A stretch of 64,000 bases of DNA from Owenia fusiformis (Eukaryota; Annelida; Polychaeta; Sabellida; Oweniidae), in assembly GCA_903813345.2 (NCBI GenBank), contig CAIIXF020000005.1, forward strand, positions 11,161,375 through 11,225,374, written 5' to 3'. Shown here piece by piece: positions 36,366 to 49,342 of this stretch. Below the pieces are notes generated by a model, which did no database searches, was not told where the DNA came from, and saw only the letters and a list, made by a program, of their open reading frames with translations. The position numbers and the translations under genes are program-made. How positions within the stretch are numbered: position 1 is the first letter of the stretch; each line of letters starts with the position of its first letter.

Positions 36366-38582
36366 TAGATGGCATACGAGGTACAACTGCAAGAGGAATC
36401 CTGATTATATGACTCTCATTGTCTTCATTCAAATATGATTTACCGAAGACAAGTTGAGATGATCCAAACATCTGTTAAACCAATTTCTTCAAGGGGAATC
36501 TAAGAAACTAATCATAAGTGAAAACACATGAATGTAAAGGATAATTCAAGCTACAGGGAAGCCTCAAATAAACCAAGATAAACATCAAACGTTTGATAAT
36601 TCACAATAATAATAAATAAATATAGTAACACTCAATCCAAAAAACGATAAGTACTATAAGTCACAAATATTTCTGTCCTTGTTATGGCCCCATGCTTACT
36701 ATAAAACATTTTTACCATTTTGTTTTGTTTGAAAGTCGAAACCAAAATACCACACACCACGACTCATACTCATAGATTTATCATCTTACACTTAATTCTA
36801 ACTATTTTGAAATGTTTTTTTTATTGTTCTTCAACATGTTATGTAAAGCTTGATTTTAATGAAATGTTCCATTGTCATTTGATTTTGGGGTTACCTGTCA
36901 TGATGGATGGATTAGATCGCAGGGGATTGATGTTAGGAATCGCTTATTTGTGTCAAAGATTATAGTCTGGGATATTGGTGTGTTGTTTTCCTTGACTAGT
37001 TGTTGTCTTGGAAGTCTACTTTCAGTTTTTCTATCAACGTTTCGAGTAAACTATCTCATTCTTTAGATTACTTGTCTACTAGCTAAAACTTCCTATCATT
37101 TTTTTTATTCGGGCACTAAATTGTATACAAATTGACAAATGCAAAATGTAATTGTCATAGTTAGAATTATAGCTGAATTATTTTTTACAGATTGTTCATG
37201 TATTGAAGCAATGGTATATGAATCTAAATCGTATTATAGGGGATAGTCTCGTTGGTCCGAATCCCAATGCATGGTCCGAATCCCATTCGTCCGAATCCCA
37301 ATTGTCATTATGGAACATATAAGTAGAAACACATGGGAAACAAATAAGTAAACTTACTAACAAGCTTACTAATACAAGCACAGCCCATGAAAAAGCTCGC
37401 AACTTTACTATGCTATTTAACAAACAAAAAACAATAATGTATTATATTACAAAATGTTCAAAATGAAATGAAAACGCTGTATCTTACAGTAGCGTTACCT
37501 AAGTAAGTATCTACCTCACTAGACCAGTTTCCAATTATCCAGAGATTAAGTCATACATAAACCCATCATCGAATTTGATTAGCAAAAAAATCTGATATTG
37601 TGTGTCTCATCCTCCTTTGTCAGGTATAGATCTTAAGTAATACTCAGCCATGTTATCAGAGGGGATAATGGTAGTAATCAGGATGGATTTTGTGATGTTA
37701 ATTTGTAGCTATATTTTGGTTGTCTAAGTCATGAGCAAGGGATGATTAATAAGAGCACATCGTGGGATTGAAGGGTATTATTCCAGATAACTCTTTGATT
37801 AAAATAATGTAATCCGGCAGGTCTGTTGGGTCCTCTGTAGATTTTTTCTAGACAAGGTATTCGGTTCAAAAACAAACCAACTGTCGCCAATAGATGGCCT
37901 TTTTAACATGCAAGAACTCTCATGGCAGTGTCTCGAAATATGTTGAACAATAACACTGCCACGGAGTATGTAACGTGCAGTTATTCAGGCAACTATGTGA
38001 AACCTTCAAATTGGCGAATCGTATTCAGAATTGACCCTTTCAATTCTTGAGCTCAAAAAGGCTCATTGTTACAACAAACCACAAGGCGTAGTAATTAGTA
38101 TCACATCTAGTCTTGGAAATGCGGCCTTCTTATTCCTTAGATTGATGCATTTTACTTCATAGGATAATGAGCAATGAGCACCAAGAGAACAAGGTCAATA
38201 ACAAGAGGTGGAGAAAGAGAAACGCTGCAGTAGCCGTCATTATTACCCCTTCTACGAACCACCTTCCTCTAATGAAATATTTTTATATCATCTGTTTCTG
38301 AATATCACAATTCTATGCGATGTTCAAATCGAAGTAAATTCCTTTAACATCTTTCTTTATCTACCATTTTGTTCTCTATTTTAACTCCCGATAAATTAAA
38401 TGTTCTTTCAAATCATCGACGATGATATAGTGGAGTGTCCGTCAAAGACCAATAAAAAGGGGTCCGTCTTTACGTAAAATAGCTTCATCTTTGAACTAGG
38501 TTCTTTCACCCTCTTATCAATAACAGTGTAAGATGGCATGTTAAAAGAGTCAGAGTGACAGCAAAACAGTTCACTATTTTGT
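36366..38582. other. Intronic stretch without gene
   Basis: No gene recognised. Three short copies of GGTCCGAATCCCA-like sequence lie at 37253-37305. Confidence 0.35.
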
Positions 38583-39062
38583 TGTAGTGATATGTTGATT
38601 TTAACATGGTAACGGTTTACCATATCGTTTTTAACATGGTAACAGTTTACCATTTCGCTTTAAAAATGGTATACGTTTACCATTTCGCTGAAATGATATG
38701 GCGATTTTAAAATGGTAACAGGTTACCATTTCGCTGATAGTAATATGGCATTTTTTACATGGTAACAGTTTACCATTTCGCTTTTAAAATGGTAAAAATT
38801 TACCATTTCGCTGTAGTGATATGGCGATTTTGTCATGGTACTAGTTTACCATTTCGCAGAAGTGAAATAGCGATTTCAACATGGTAATAGTTTACCATTT
38901 CGCTGTAGTGATATAGCGATTTTATCATGGTACTAGTTTACCATTTCGCTAAAGTGAAATAGCGATTTCAACCTGGTAATAGTTTACCATTTCGCTGTAG
39001 TGATATAGCGATTTTATCATGGTAACAGTTTACCATTTCAGTTTTAACTAATATGGCGATTT
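38583..39062 (+). repeat. Palindromic satellite array (11 cores)
   Basis: Eleven copies of a short palindrome ATGGTA-N4-6-TACCAT, each followed by TTCGCT and, in most units, a GTGATAT/AGCGATTTT linker. In the right half the unit is exactly 46 bp (starts at 38873, 38919, 38965 and 39011). Two unit types alternate (ATTTCAAC...TAATAG and ATTTTATC...TACTAG), giving a 92-bp higher-order period. Every unit can form a small stem-loop. Confidence 0.9.
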
Positions 39063-39863
39063 TTATATGACTACTTGGTGGTTTAACTAAAGAGCCATTC
39101 ACAGAGATATTGTGTAGAGCCCTGATGAACTACGTCATGGATCAAATGATATTATATCCACTTGGTTAAACATACATGACTTTTAGATTTAATTCCCTCT
39201 GTCCTATATGATTTTCGTATTCACTTGAGTCTGGAAAATGTTACTTATGTCCAGTTGGATGATAAATCAATTACGTAGAGGTGTATTATACATAACTGGT
39301 TAAGGCATGGCTCAGTTCAATTAAACATAAAATGTTTCAGAAAATCGATGTTTAAAACTTACCACCATCTGTTTTGGTCAATAGACAATACATTCATTTA
39401 TTTTATGGAACACGCATAGCAATTAATTACAAGAACATAAGACATAACAGGAAATAAAGTGAAATTGAAAGAGGCAAATCTGTATTATCCTCAATTTTCA
39501 TTAAAGCAGAATGAAAGCATTTGAGGTTAGTTGCCAGTTGCGAGTAACACAATTTGGATGTTTCTTCTTGAATCAATAAATTGCTCGTCGAGATATTTGT
39601 CCAATAATAAGAATCGAATTACTTCTAATAAACACATTTAATCAAATATTAAATCTTGTTTAGGCCTAATTAAACCAATCACAGAGCTTGCGACAATATC
39701 AGATAAAGTCAATTGATGGATTCTGAGTACAGGTTTACTGTCTTCTGAATATATTTTTAGACTCACATAAAATTGTAGCATTTCCCATTTTTGTAATGTG
39801 GTTTGTATGATTTATAGGAGTTTGTGTTTTTGTGTGTGTGTGTCTCAATAACAATCTCAAACT
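39063..39863. other. Intronic stretch without gene
   Basis: No exon recognised. A short GT tract lies just before the next element. Confidence 0.35.
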
Positions 39864-40148
39864 CAGTGGCGGATCCAGCATTGAACAAGGGGGGGGGGGG
39901 AGATTTTGAGTCTTGAAAAAAAATGTCCGCGTTTTGGGCCCCTAAAACCAAATATTGGGCCCAAATTTTGAAAAATTAATGCCCTTTTATTGAATTGACC
40001 CAAAAAGGCCCAAAAATGCCAAACTATGCCTAACAGGCCCATTTTTGAGCCCCTACAAAAGTTTGGGGTCCAAAAAACTAAAAACAAATTCTGGGACAAC
40101 TAAAGGGCCCGGGCCCCATGGACCCCATGCCCCCCAGATCCGCCACTG
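39864..40148. mobile_element. hAT-like MITE with GGCGGATC ends (copy 2, best preserved)
   Basis: CAGTGGCGGATCCAG at the left is inverted at the right (CCAGATCCGCCACTG). A G12 run follows the left end, and the interior carries GGGCCC-type words like the copy at 25984-26226. No clear 8-bp duplication remains. Confidence 0.75.
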
Positions 40149-43100
40149 AAACATGTACACTTAATTATATTGTAGTTATATATGTTTATAGTATATAGTG
40201 CTTGTGGTGTTTATTATACATTTGCTTTTAACATTAATCTAAAAATGACAGTTAACATATTGTCAGCTTATTTTATGTCTTGGTCCCCTCCCCTTTTAGC
40301 TAAGTGCTCAGTTATGCATAGTTTATCAGTTCTCCAATATATAATGTTATAGAGAGGCCCGAAAACACCCGCCCATGATATATCAATTAAAGACAATATC
40401 CAATACATAACAACAGTACATTTTGGAGAGTCAAAAACTATAACTCATAAGTTAAGTTCAACAATATTCTCACTAACAATAATTTCTTTAACCATTCCTT
40501 TGTTTGTTATTGATTTCTCTCGAGGCACTGTAACGTATTATAGTGTAAAAAGTAAAGCAATTACACCGTAACTATCAATTACCTTGTATAAGGGTGCTAT
40601 TTATGCCAACAGTAAAGTCCGTTAAAATGTTGACGATGTCGAGTTAAGGAGAACTTCTTATCCGATTTCAACTCGTATGAAAATTAAGATTCTAATACAC
40701 ATACTTTCATGAGTCTTAGACAATATGAGCAAATTGCCGTGAAAGAATCCATGAAAAGTGGTAGATATAATTTTGTAATTTGACGCCAATTCATGAACTA
40801 GACACTTATAAAGAATTGCTCGGTTAAATATGTCCCCACTCCAGCAAAAAACTTGCACGACGTTGTGCAGAATTTTTTGAAGTTCATTCGATCGCTTAAT
40901 TAATTAATGAATTATTAAAAGATCTATTCGTTTTCTTATTTTATAAAAACAATGTTTGATTTTGTTAAGTACGATCTGCTTTATTGAAAACTCCAACGCT
41001 AAATTCGCTGAAATATTTTATTATAGCAGTGATTGGTGGCTTTATGCATGTTCAAAAATTAATGAAAATCTAATTTTTAAATTCTGATGCCAAATTACTA
41101 TTTCAAATTCAGATATGTATCGTAATCAGCTAGTCAATATATTTATTTGCGTAAAGTTTTCCGTAAGGAACACTTGCCAACTCGCTATAGCGAACTGAAA
41201 GGAAATCAATAAATGTTTACAAGTATAAATATTGAAAATTAAATTAAATATTAAATCTTGGTTTTGATTCCGCTCCGTTTTGCGCCAGCCCTACCCAGGA
41301 GAGACATATAATATATAACGAATCACGATCAGTTTTTTACTTGGCTAGCATCCTTGTGAGTTACCGGCCTGTACACTTAGTGACCGTGTCTTCTCATTCA
41401 TTGTTATACAGTGCAGCTCTCATAAAACCCCATATTAAGTCATTATAAACATTCATATCAATATACCACAAACAACGCTTATGTTTAACGTCACATATAT
41501 CATGATATATGTCACACATACCATGATATATGTCACACATATCATGATATATGTCATGATTATATAGTAGTATATATAGTTTACAAAAAGTTGTGTGACA
41601 CATCATTTGATCTCATGATAACCATACTGACCCAAGTATACAGTCTACTTGTCAACAAAAATGGGGAAATTATACTAAATTGATATATTAATGAAGATAC
41701 TGTTTCTGTTTTCCAAAAATGATCCATACAATGAAGGATGTACGTCCATCATACACCTGCGTGCTTCATACTCAGGACATTCGATTATCATGCAATCGGG
41801 AGGTTTTACAACGATGTGCTACTATACAGTAGGGAAGAAACGTGGAGCTCACGTTATTATTCCTAAAGGACGAGGATATCAAATTCGAATGGGACTAGAT
41901 CATTAAACTACTAAAAGCAACATAAAAGTATATAAAAACATTTCGTAATTGCTAATATAACGACCGGTATTATCTATATTGCAGATGAGACCACGTTAAT
42001 AAAGATGTCCACGTGCACAACGGAATGTAATTTTACATAATTTAGTAGAATGAAACTATTTTCTGTACATGAGACATTTTTGGGATGCTTGGGATTAACG
42101 CTTTCTATTTGTGTTTTGGTTCCTACCCGTATGGCATGTTTAATTACCTATTTACTCTTTGACCAATGGTCCATGCAATTGTGTCTGGAGAATTCTATAT
42201 TAAGATGTCACTATTTTCGTGATACCAGTTATAGATTGTATATGATACCGATGGGGGTTCATTATTCCATGTCTGCATTTATTATCGGCCCCTTGTGTTT
42301 TCATGTCATACTGTAGCCACAGTAATAGCTTGAAAGTAATTTATGAACAATTGGGTCAGATATCGTATTCTTGTAATTGTAGGTACTTAAGGTGCTCCAC
42401 TTTTGAGAGCAATATACATCTATGTGCATGTAGCTCTAGAAGTTAGCTTTATTTTTCCACAATAAAGTGCTATAAAATTAATATATTTATGAATGCTGGA
42501 TGTTCATCATTCACTTTGAGATTATACATGATGAGATCAAATATAGAAATGTACACGTGTCAGTTATGATTAATAATTCAAGTGTTTTGGTCAAGAACTA
42601 CTGCGAGGAGGTGCTATACCTTTGTATATTTTATTAAACATTGATTTTACCAAGAATACGCAAATAGATGCATCCTAGGCAGCTAGGTGAGTTGTGTTAT
42701 GAACATAGGAATTAACTTTTGTGGATTGACAGATGTCTCTGCTGAACATTTCCTAATCTCATAAATAAAATCACAATGCATGAAAAACCTTTTGGTACGT
42801 TTAGAGAGTACACAAGTTATTGAGAAATCCTGAAAGAGCCACATCTAAAAAGTAAAACTGAAACTGCTTTTTCTGTGGAATACTGATGATATAGACTGGT
42901 TAAAAACATTACAAATTGCAAATAATAGATGACACGATAGCCATACATTCTACTTATGAATGATCTGTTTTGTGAATGCCAATAGTTATCCGCATTCTCT
43001 ATACTACCGTGACATCTATAATGTAACATTTTTCTTGTAGCGATATGATTGCTGTAATCTCGAAGAAATCGTGGATACAACTAAAACAATAAATGATAAC

Positions 43101-44633
43101 TTTTTAAAGAAGGAACTTTATAAGATAGTACTTGTATTTAACCATTTCAATTAATTAAACAGTAATGAAAAGTTTGACGAATGTTATTAAGAAAATACTT
43201 TTAAGAGAACCTGTAACAGTAATATTGAAAATCTAAGGAAATTCCAATTGATAAGAAAATATAGAAGAAAATATGATAAGACAAATAGCTAGTTACTGTT
43301 AAGAACTTAAAGTATCAATGAACACCATCATAATTGTATATTTCATTAGTTGATTAGGATATAGCATTTTAGCAAAATGCCTAGAGACAACAATGGTAAG
43401 TGTTACTGTACGTCTAAATATAACCAGTCCATGGAATCTAATTTTCCAAACCAAATCAATGTAAGAATTTGTTAAACTATATTATGTGACAATTCAATTA
43501 GGAAGGTTGTGCACAATTTACATTGTCTGATCTAACAAGTAGAACATCGATCAATTTTGGCCATTGTCAATTGATCAGTTTCACTTTCAACCATTGACTT
43601 GAGAATCCATCATCAGGTGTTACGGTGTAGATTTAATAAATATCGGTAAACAAGATGACAATAGAATCGAACTCTTCAAGAAATGAAATTAGTTGGAAAA
43701 GAAGTTGCAGTCAATTTACGAAGGAGATCTAATAACATTTCCTATAGATATCCTTGTGTCTAATTGCCAAGAACTTGACAAGTGTGACTGGCGTGTATTT
43801 GTTCCGGAATTTTATTCAATTCATGATAATTGCAGGGTCGGGTAACCTGCCTTATTTGTCAAATGGAATATTATAGTGTAGCAATCGTAGTTCAGTTAAT
43901 CACATCAACAACTCAATCAAAGTGTTCGTGCAACTGCAATCCATCATTAAATCAAGTTTATCCTGTCTCTGTATTGAAAGGTGTCGGTGTTCTTCGGAGT
44001 GGACCCTAAGCAATCGCGTCGATTAGCAAAAACCCGAGGAGATGTTTAAGTTTAAATTTGTATTTGTGTAAAAGTTCCAAATATAATTTTAATGAATTTG
44101 TTAAGTTAATGATTTAAGAGTTTGTAACAAAATATCAAAAAATAATTTGTAAGTTGATTGCATAAATCAATTCTTTTCATCTAAGGAGTTGTCATCACAG
44201 AGAGACCGTGTTGGTAATTGAGTCAAAGAATAACACATCTACACGTAGATCTGCGATTGTATATGTAAACGGAATCTTATTGGTTCCAGCGTTCCCTGAT
44301 TACAACAGGTAAAGTGATAAGAACATAAGGTGTAAGAGTTTGTCGCTCAACATAAATGTATAAATGATTTAGAATAACTACCTTTTTTGTAAAAACCTTG
44401 CGTGCAATTTTTTACGCAATTTTTATCAATATATAAAATGACCCATGAATAATGGAAAATAAAGATATGATAATAAAAAAAATCATGCATCTCGATTCAT
44501 AAGTTTTCAGTCGCTCCAACTGTGTTATAACACCTTGGAAATCAAAGATGACTTTCATATGTGCTATGATACAAATTTACCATAAGGAAATGGTCAATAC
44601 ATGATTATTCCAGGCGGAAGACTACAATATATA
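40149..44633. other. Intronic stretch without gene
   Basis: No gene recognised in 4.5 kb. A short palindromic tandem repeat lies at 41492-41560. Confidence 0.35.
41492..41560 (+). repeat. Three-copy palindromic tandem repeat
   Basis: CACATA(T/C)ATCATGATATATGT-type units, each itself a palindrome around CATGATATATG, repeated three times at ~24 bp. Confidence 0.75.
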
Positions 44634-45245
44634 CAGGGTGGGCCAAAAAGCGCCACTTGTTTTCAAGACACTACAACTTTTTTTCCAACCTATATAACCC
44701 CAAATTTTGCAGTTATATAGTGCCAGGGATTCTTAGTAATAATCTAATGTAACAAGTCCTTCAACTTGGATTATATTTGATCTAAAAGAGAAGTTCAATT
44801 GGTCCACCACCCTCTTTGATGATAGCTTTTAGTCTTAGGTGCCTTGCCGATATAGCAGTATCAGTGAAATGTTTGCTAAGTTTCTTTCAACCTGTCTTAA
44901 TTGCCAGCTTTAATTGGGCAATTTTTTAAATTGTGTGCCTTCATACCATCTCCTGGAGACATCCCCATACGCTATACCCACTGGGGATCGCATCGGGACC
45001 ACTAGCTTGGTGGTCATCAGGCTGTATCGGCTCAGGAACATTTTGCAAATTATGTCTATTTCTCATGGCACACCACATGTTTAAGTGAGACGCTGGTGAC
45101 ATATCTTATTCAAGTAAAAGTGTACAACTTATTATGGCTAGATAGCATCCTCAAGTTTCACTTGTTATGCAAATTATGATTTTGTATCAAAAATTAAAAA
45201 AGTTATAGCATTTTGAAAAAAAGTGGCGTTTTTTGGCCCACCCTG
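44634..45245 (-). mobile_element. Degraded mariner transposon with transposase remnant
   Basis: TA flanks each end. The inverted ends read CAGGGTGGGCCAAAAA(A/G)CGC on both sides and match over ~25 bp. The minus strand holds broken pieces of the C-terminal half of a mariner transposase: around 44960-45030 a stretch reads SGPDAIPSGYSVWGCLQEMV, which lines up with the family's SPDLxPxDYxLWGxL block, and around 44800-44870 LRLKAIIKEGGGPIELL lines up with the terminal R...GGHxExLL block. The N-terminal half is deleted and stops interrupt the frame, so it cannot make transposase. Its right end is the source of the 127-bp element at 47650-47776. Confidence 0.75.
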
Positions 45246-45430
45246 TACATTCTCACTACGATAATAAGTATAGTGTAATGAATATAATTAGCAAGCAGCC
45301 GGAAACACAAAAAATAAAAACTGGAAAAAGAGCATCGAATATAAAAAAAATTGGCCTGAAACAGTCCCCGGTATTCAAAATAGTTTTTAAATGTGATTAC
45401 TTTGTTCTGATTGGTGAAAAGTGCATACCT

Positions 45431-45582
45431 CACTGGTCAGTATCAAGCGAAAGTACGGCCGTAACCTTTGCATCTAAGATGGCGGACGGTAATTGTAGAT
45501 TAAATATCGAAATCGACACTTACCGTCCGCCATCTTAGATGCGAAGGTTACAGCCGTTACCTTCGCTTGATACTGACCAGTG
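45431..45582. mobile_element. Near-perfect hairpin MITE
   Basis: Arms 45431-45492 and 45520-45582 match almost base for base (CACTGGTCAGTATCAAGCGA ... AAGATGGCGGACGGTAA), leaving a ~27-nt loop. The hexamer ATACCT lies directly outside both ends (45425-45430 and 45583-45588) and is probably the target duplication. Non-coding. Confidence 0.8.
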
Positions 45583-47649
45583 ATACCTAGCCATGTGTGA
45601 ATATACGTAGATTGTCTGATTTGACAGTGACTGCTCTTAATAATGCAACTAAAGATATTAATTAATATAAATCATTCTCCGAAATACTTATCTTGACATA
45701 TTCAGAGATTATAGAATATCAGTGAATTAAACCCAACAGTATGCAATTGCATTACTTGTTTATGGTCGTAAGCTGAAATATATAGTGTGCACTGAATGAC
45801 ACGTCTTTGAGTCTTGCTGTTTCGCGATAGTTTTGAAAATGTTCCATAGTAAGTTATAATAGAAATGGTTGAGGAATAGAAACCGAGATCAACCATAGTT
45901 CCATCTGATAGTTCTTTTTAAATAATTGCGTTCTATGGACTTTATAAGTGCTAGGTTCAGAAATTTCGGGCAGGTGTCTGATAATTGAAACACTATTTGA
46001 CGTCCCAGAATAATTTGATATTGCGCAAATGTCTATGGGTCAGCTGTTTAATACATTAGCTACTAGCCAATAATGACAAACTGAAGAACCTAAATTCATG
46101 GATGGATGGATTCAATCTCAATCGCTGACCAATATTTTAGATTGCATCTGAAAGAATTGTAATAAAAACGTTAATTTTATGACAATAACATGTCACTTAT
46201 CAGACACCTGACCCATGGTTGTTTATTACTTTTGCAAAGTGGACTTTTATTAAAAGAGATAGCTTGAAATGAAGATGAGCACTTTACGTAATTAGATCAA
46301 GACTTTCCCATATGGTGTCATCTTGATTTACAAAGTTTCAATTGATCTAGCTCACCTTAGGTCATGGAGATATGGAGATGAACGATAAGTCTATTAAATT
46401 AATTGACCATTTCACTCAACTACAATAAAACATTGAATTAAAACTATTGTATGTTACAAGGGAAACCACAAGGGACAAATAACAGATGAGTAAAAGTACG
46501 AAACAATCTCGACAACAATGAACAAAAATAGACAAATATTTTTGAAATGTATCATACGTCATTTCGGATTATGTAGAACATAAAATAGAGCAACCGGTCA
46601 TAGAGAAACAAATCCCCAAGATCCCAAACACAGATACGACGTACAGAAACATTAACAATTACTAAATTCCCAGTCACCGGGTAATATGTTTTGCATCATC
46701 TCTGTGTTTTCCTCTCAATGGGGGTTACAATTTCACTTGAATCTAACATGACACGGAGTATGTTTTACGTAGTTTGGTTAGTTTTGTTAGACAAATCAAT
46801 TCCAATGTGAAAACAGATACCATACTAACTGGATCTCGAAATGGAATCTCAAAGCAATTTCTTCAATTTATTGCTCGTCTTGCTTTTCGAATGAGACGAT
46901 CTCACTTTCTCCTTCTGGTTAAGATTAATGATGTAATAAGTATTCGATACATCCGATAAAAAACACGATTTGATACATCTTACTATTGTCTCTGTTGAAC
47001 ATGCTCTTTTCGTATTCATCAGATTCAACAGAAGAAACAAAATTCAAGACGAAACTCCATTAGATAAATGCATCAGAACCAATGTCTCGTTACCATTGTT
47101 TCATTAAATAAGAATTGTAAATAAACAGAAACATCGTAAATTATCTTAACGAGAATTTGTTAACAAAATAAATACATTGTTCAAATAGTACAGTTTGATA
47201 ACAAAGGGACAGTGCAATAAACTATCTTATTAAAGTAAGGTTTATGAACAAGCATAAATCTTTTAATTCTACTTTCCATTTGGTACCTCTGAAAACTACA
47301 TGGTGTTCTATTAAATTGGTAGATTAATTCCTACTCTCAGTTTCTTATCCTTAAAAATCATAAAAAGAAAATAGTTCGGAGGCCGATTAGAGGGTGTTGT
47401 TTTTGTAATTCTTTGTAATTGCTCAAACGACCTAAAATAAGCTGCGTATTGAGTCGACTATTGACCTATTTCAATCAAAACGTCACCCAATGACTTACTT
47501 TAGAAGATGTACAGGTACAGTACGTACTGTAGAGATGATATCAGATGTACTTAGATATTGCTGGAATGTAGAAATACTTGCTTACTCGTGGTTTATGTTG
47601 ATTTTCAAGAAACCATATAAGATATGCGCACAGTTCAATCCTGGAAGTA
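45583..47649. other. Intronic stretch without gene
   Basis: No exon or element recognised. Confidence 0.35.
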
Positions 47650-47776
47650 CAGGGTGGGCAAAAAACACCTTAAATCTTTTTATTTTCTTCATTCGGTATA
47701 TGCAAATTATGATTTTTGATCAAAAATTAAAAGTCATCGCATGTTTTTTTTAAAAGTGGCGTTTTTGCCCACCCTG
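47650..47776. mobile_element. 127-bp mariner MITE derived from the 44634 family
   Basis: Ends CAGGGTGGGCAAAAAACA and TTTTTGCCCACCCTG, with TA on both sides. The right half (TGCAAATTATGATTTTTGAT, then AAAAATTAAAAGT...AAAAGTGGCG) matches the right end of the mariner at 44634-45245, so this is an internal-deletion derivative. Confidence 0.8.
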
Positions 47777-48277
47777 TAGATACATGTGTTCAATATGGCG
47801 TTCCGCTATTATATAGGTTCCTTTTAAATTGAAGTATGAAGTATTAATATATAATTTATTTCCGTATTCGTACGTGCATTTTTATTTTGCTTTACGCTTT
47901 GCAAGATCATTCTTGAATTATTGTACACTTTGGGTTTGACGGCAGCTTTACGGACGGGTGTTGGTTCTTTTGACATTTATAAAGACATGTCACAAAAAGG
48001 TGGCGCACTTGTGTTTTTAGGGTATCGCATTTAATGTAACTTTAATTTTTCGGAATATAAGATAATATTCCAATTAAAGTTATATATCATTTTAAAGCTG
48101 CTTAATGAAGTTTTCAAATCAAGTACATTCCTCTCACAATTCGTGCGCGTTCCTTTTAAAAAGCGTTTTTTACCCCAAAATCTGGCAAATATCCGCTGTC
48201 GACACGTTACATTTTGAATAATTTTTCGTCTTTAAACGCTCTTTACTCAAACAATATTTGACCATCATACTTTTTAG
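47777..48277. other. Intronic stretch without gene
   Basis: No exon or element recognised. Confidence 0.35.
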
Positions 48278-49342
48278 CTCACATGTTGAGCTTATGCAAT
48301 CACTCACTTGTCCGTCTGTCTGTCCGTCCGTCTGTCTGTCCATTTTAAAACCTCTGTCGATAGGGTTCCAGTTTTAAGTCATTTTTGTTCAACATCAATA
48401 TAGAAAACCCTCCTATGATTCCTGCCTCAAAAGCTCGCCTATTTTCAAAATGGCCGCCATTTTTGTCTCTCGAAATTCACCTTTGGACCATTTGCTTTAA
48501 AACCTGTGTCGATAGGATTCCCCTCTTAAGTTATTTTGGTTCAACATCAATACAAAAAACTCCCATATGACTCCTGGTTTAAAAGCTTGCCTATTTTCAA
48601 AATGGCCACCATTTTTACAAAAACTCCCATATGACTTCTGGTTCAAAAGCTTGCCTATGCTTTAAAACCTGTGTCGATAGGATTCCCGTTTTAAGTTATT
48701 TCGGTTCAACATCAATACAAAAAACTCCCCTATGACTCCTGGTTCAAAAGCTCGCCTATTTTCAAAATGGCTGCCATTTTTGTTTCGCGAAATTCACTAT
48801 TGGCCCATTTCCTAGCTTTACAAATAATCTCAGGTGTCCTTCATTGTAAAAAGCCATTTCACTGTAAAGAGAAGTTGTATAAAATAATTTTGTTACAAAA
48901 ATCGGCAAAAATCATGTCCTTTTTTATTTTCAGCCATTTTAGTTAACATTGATTTGCAATTGTCCATCTGTCAGTTCAAAATAGTGGCAAGTTTTAAAAC
49001 CTCTGTCTGTCAACACTTGGCTCTTTTTAAATCCTCTGTAGATAGGATTCCCGTTTTAGAATATTTTTGTTCAACATCAATAAAGAAAAAAAGACCTGTG
49101 ACTCCTGTTTCAAAATCTCGCCTATTTTCAAAATGGCCACCATTTTTGTCTCGGGAAATTCACTTTTGGCCCATTTCCTAGCTTTACAAATAAGTTCAGG
49201 TCTCCTGCATTGTAAAAACCCATGTCTTTGTAAAGAGTAGTTGTATGAAATAGTTTTGTTACAAAAAATCGGCCAAAAATTATATCCATTTTTTTATTTT
49301 CACTTTTGAGCAACACCATGTGAGCCCAGTACCCACGGTACT
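48278..49342 (+). repeat. AGCTCAC-type dispersed repeat with internal tandem copies
   Basis: It opens TTTAGCTCACATGTTGAGCT, then a GTCCGTCTGTCT tract (48311-48342). It then repeats a ~150-165-bp block about four to five times (AAACCTSTGTCGATAGGRTTCC starts near 48348, 48501, 48665 and 49026; CCTATTTTCAAAATGGCCRCC recurs). It ends CACCATGTGAGCCCAGTACC. The opening and closing motifs resemble a repeat family I associate with molluscs (from memory). A short related piece (AGCTCACACAGTGAGCTTTT) lies at ~51588. Confidence 0.7.

Noticed and set aside
38583-39062. CRISPR-like array
   Set aside because: Repeats are degenerate palindromes with repeated, not unique, spacers, in a eukaryotic intron. 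It is a satellite.
45233-45538. 101-codon plus-strand frame
   Set aside because: It spans the end of the mariner and one arm of the hairpin MITE, so it is not a gene.
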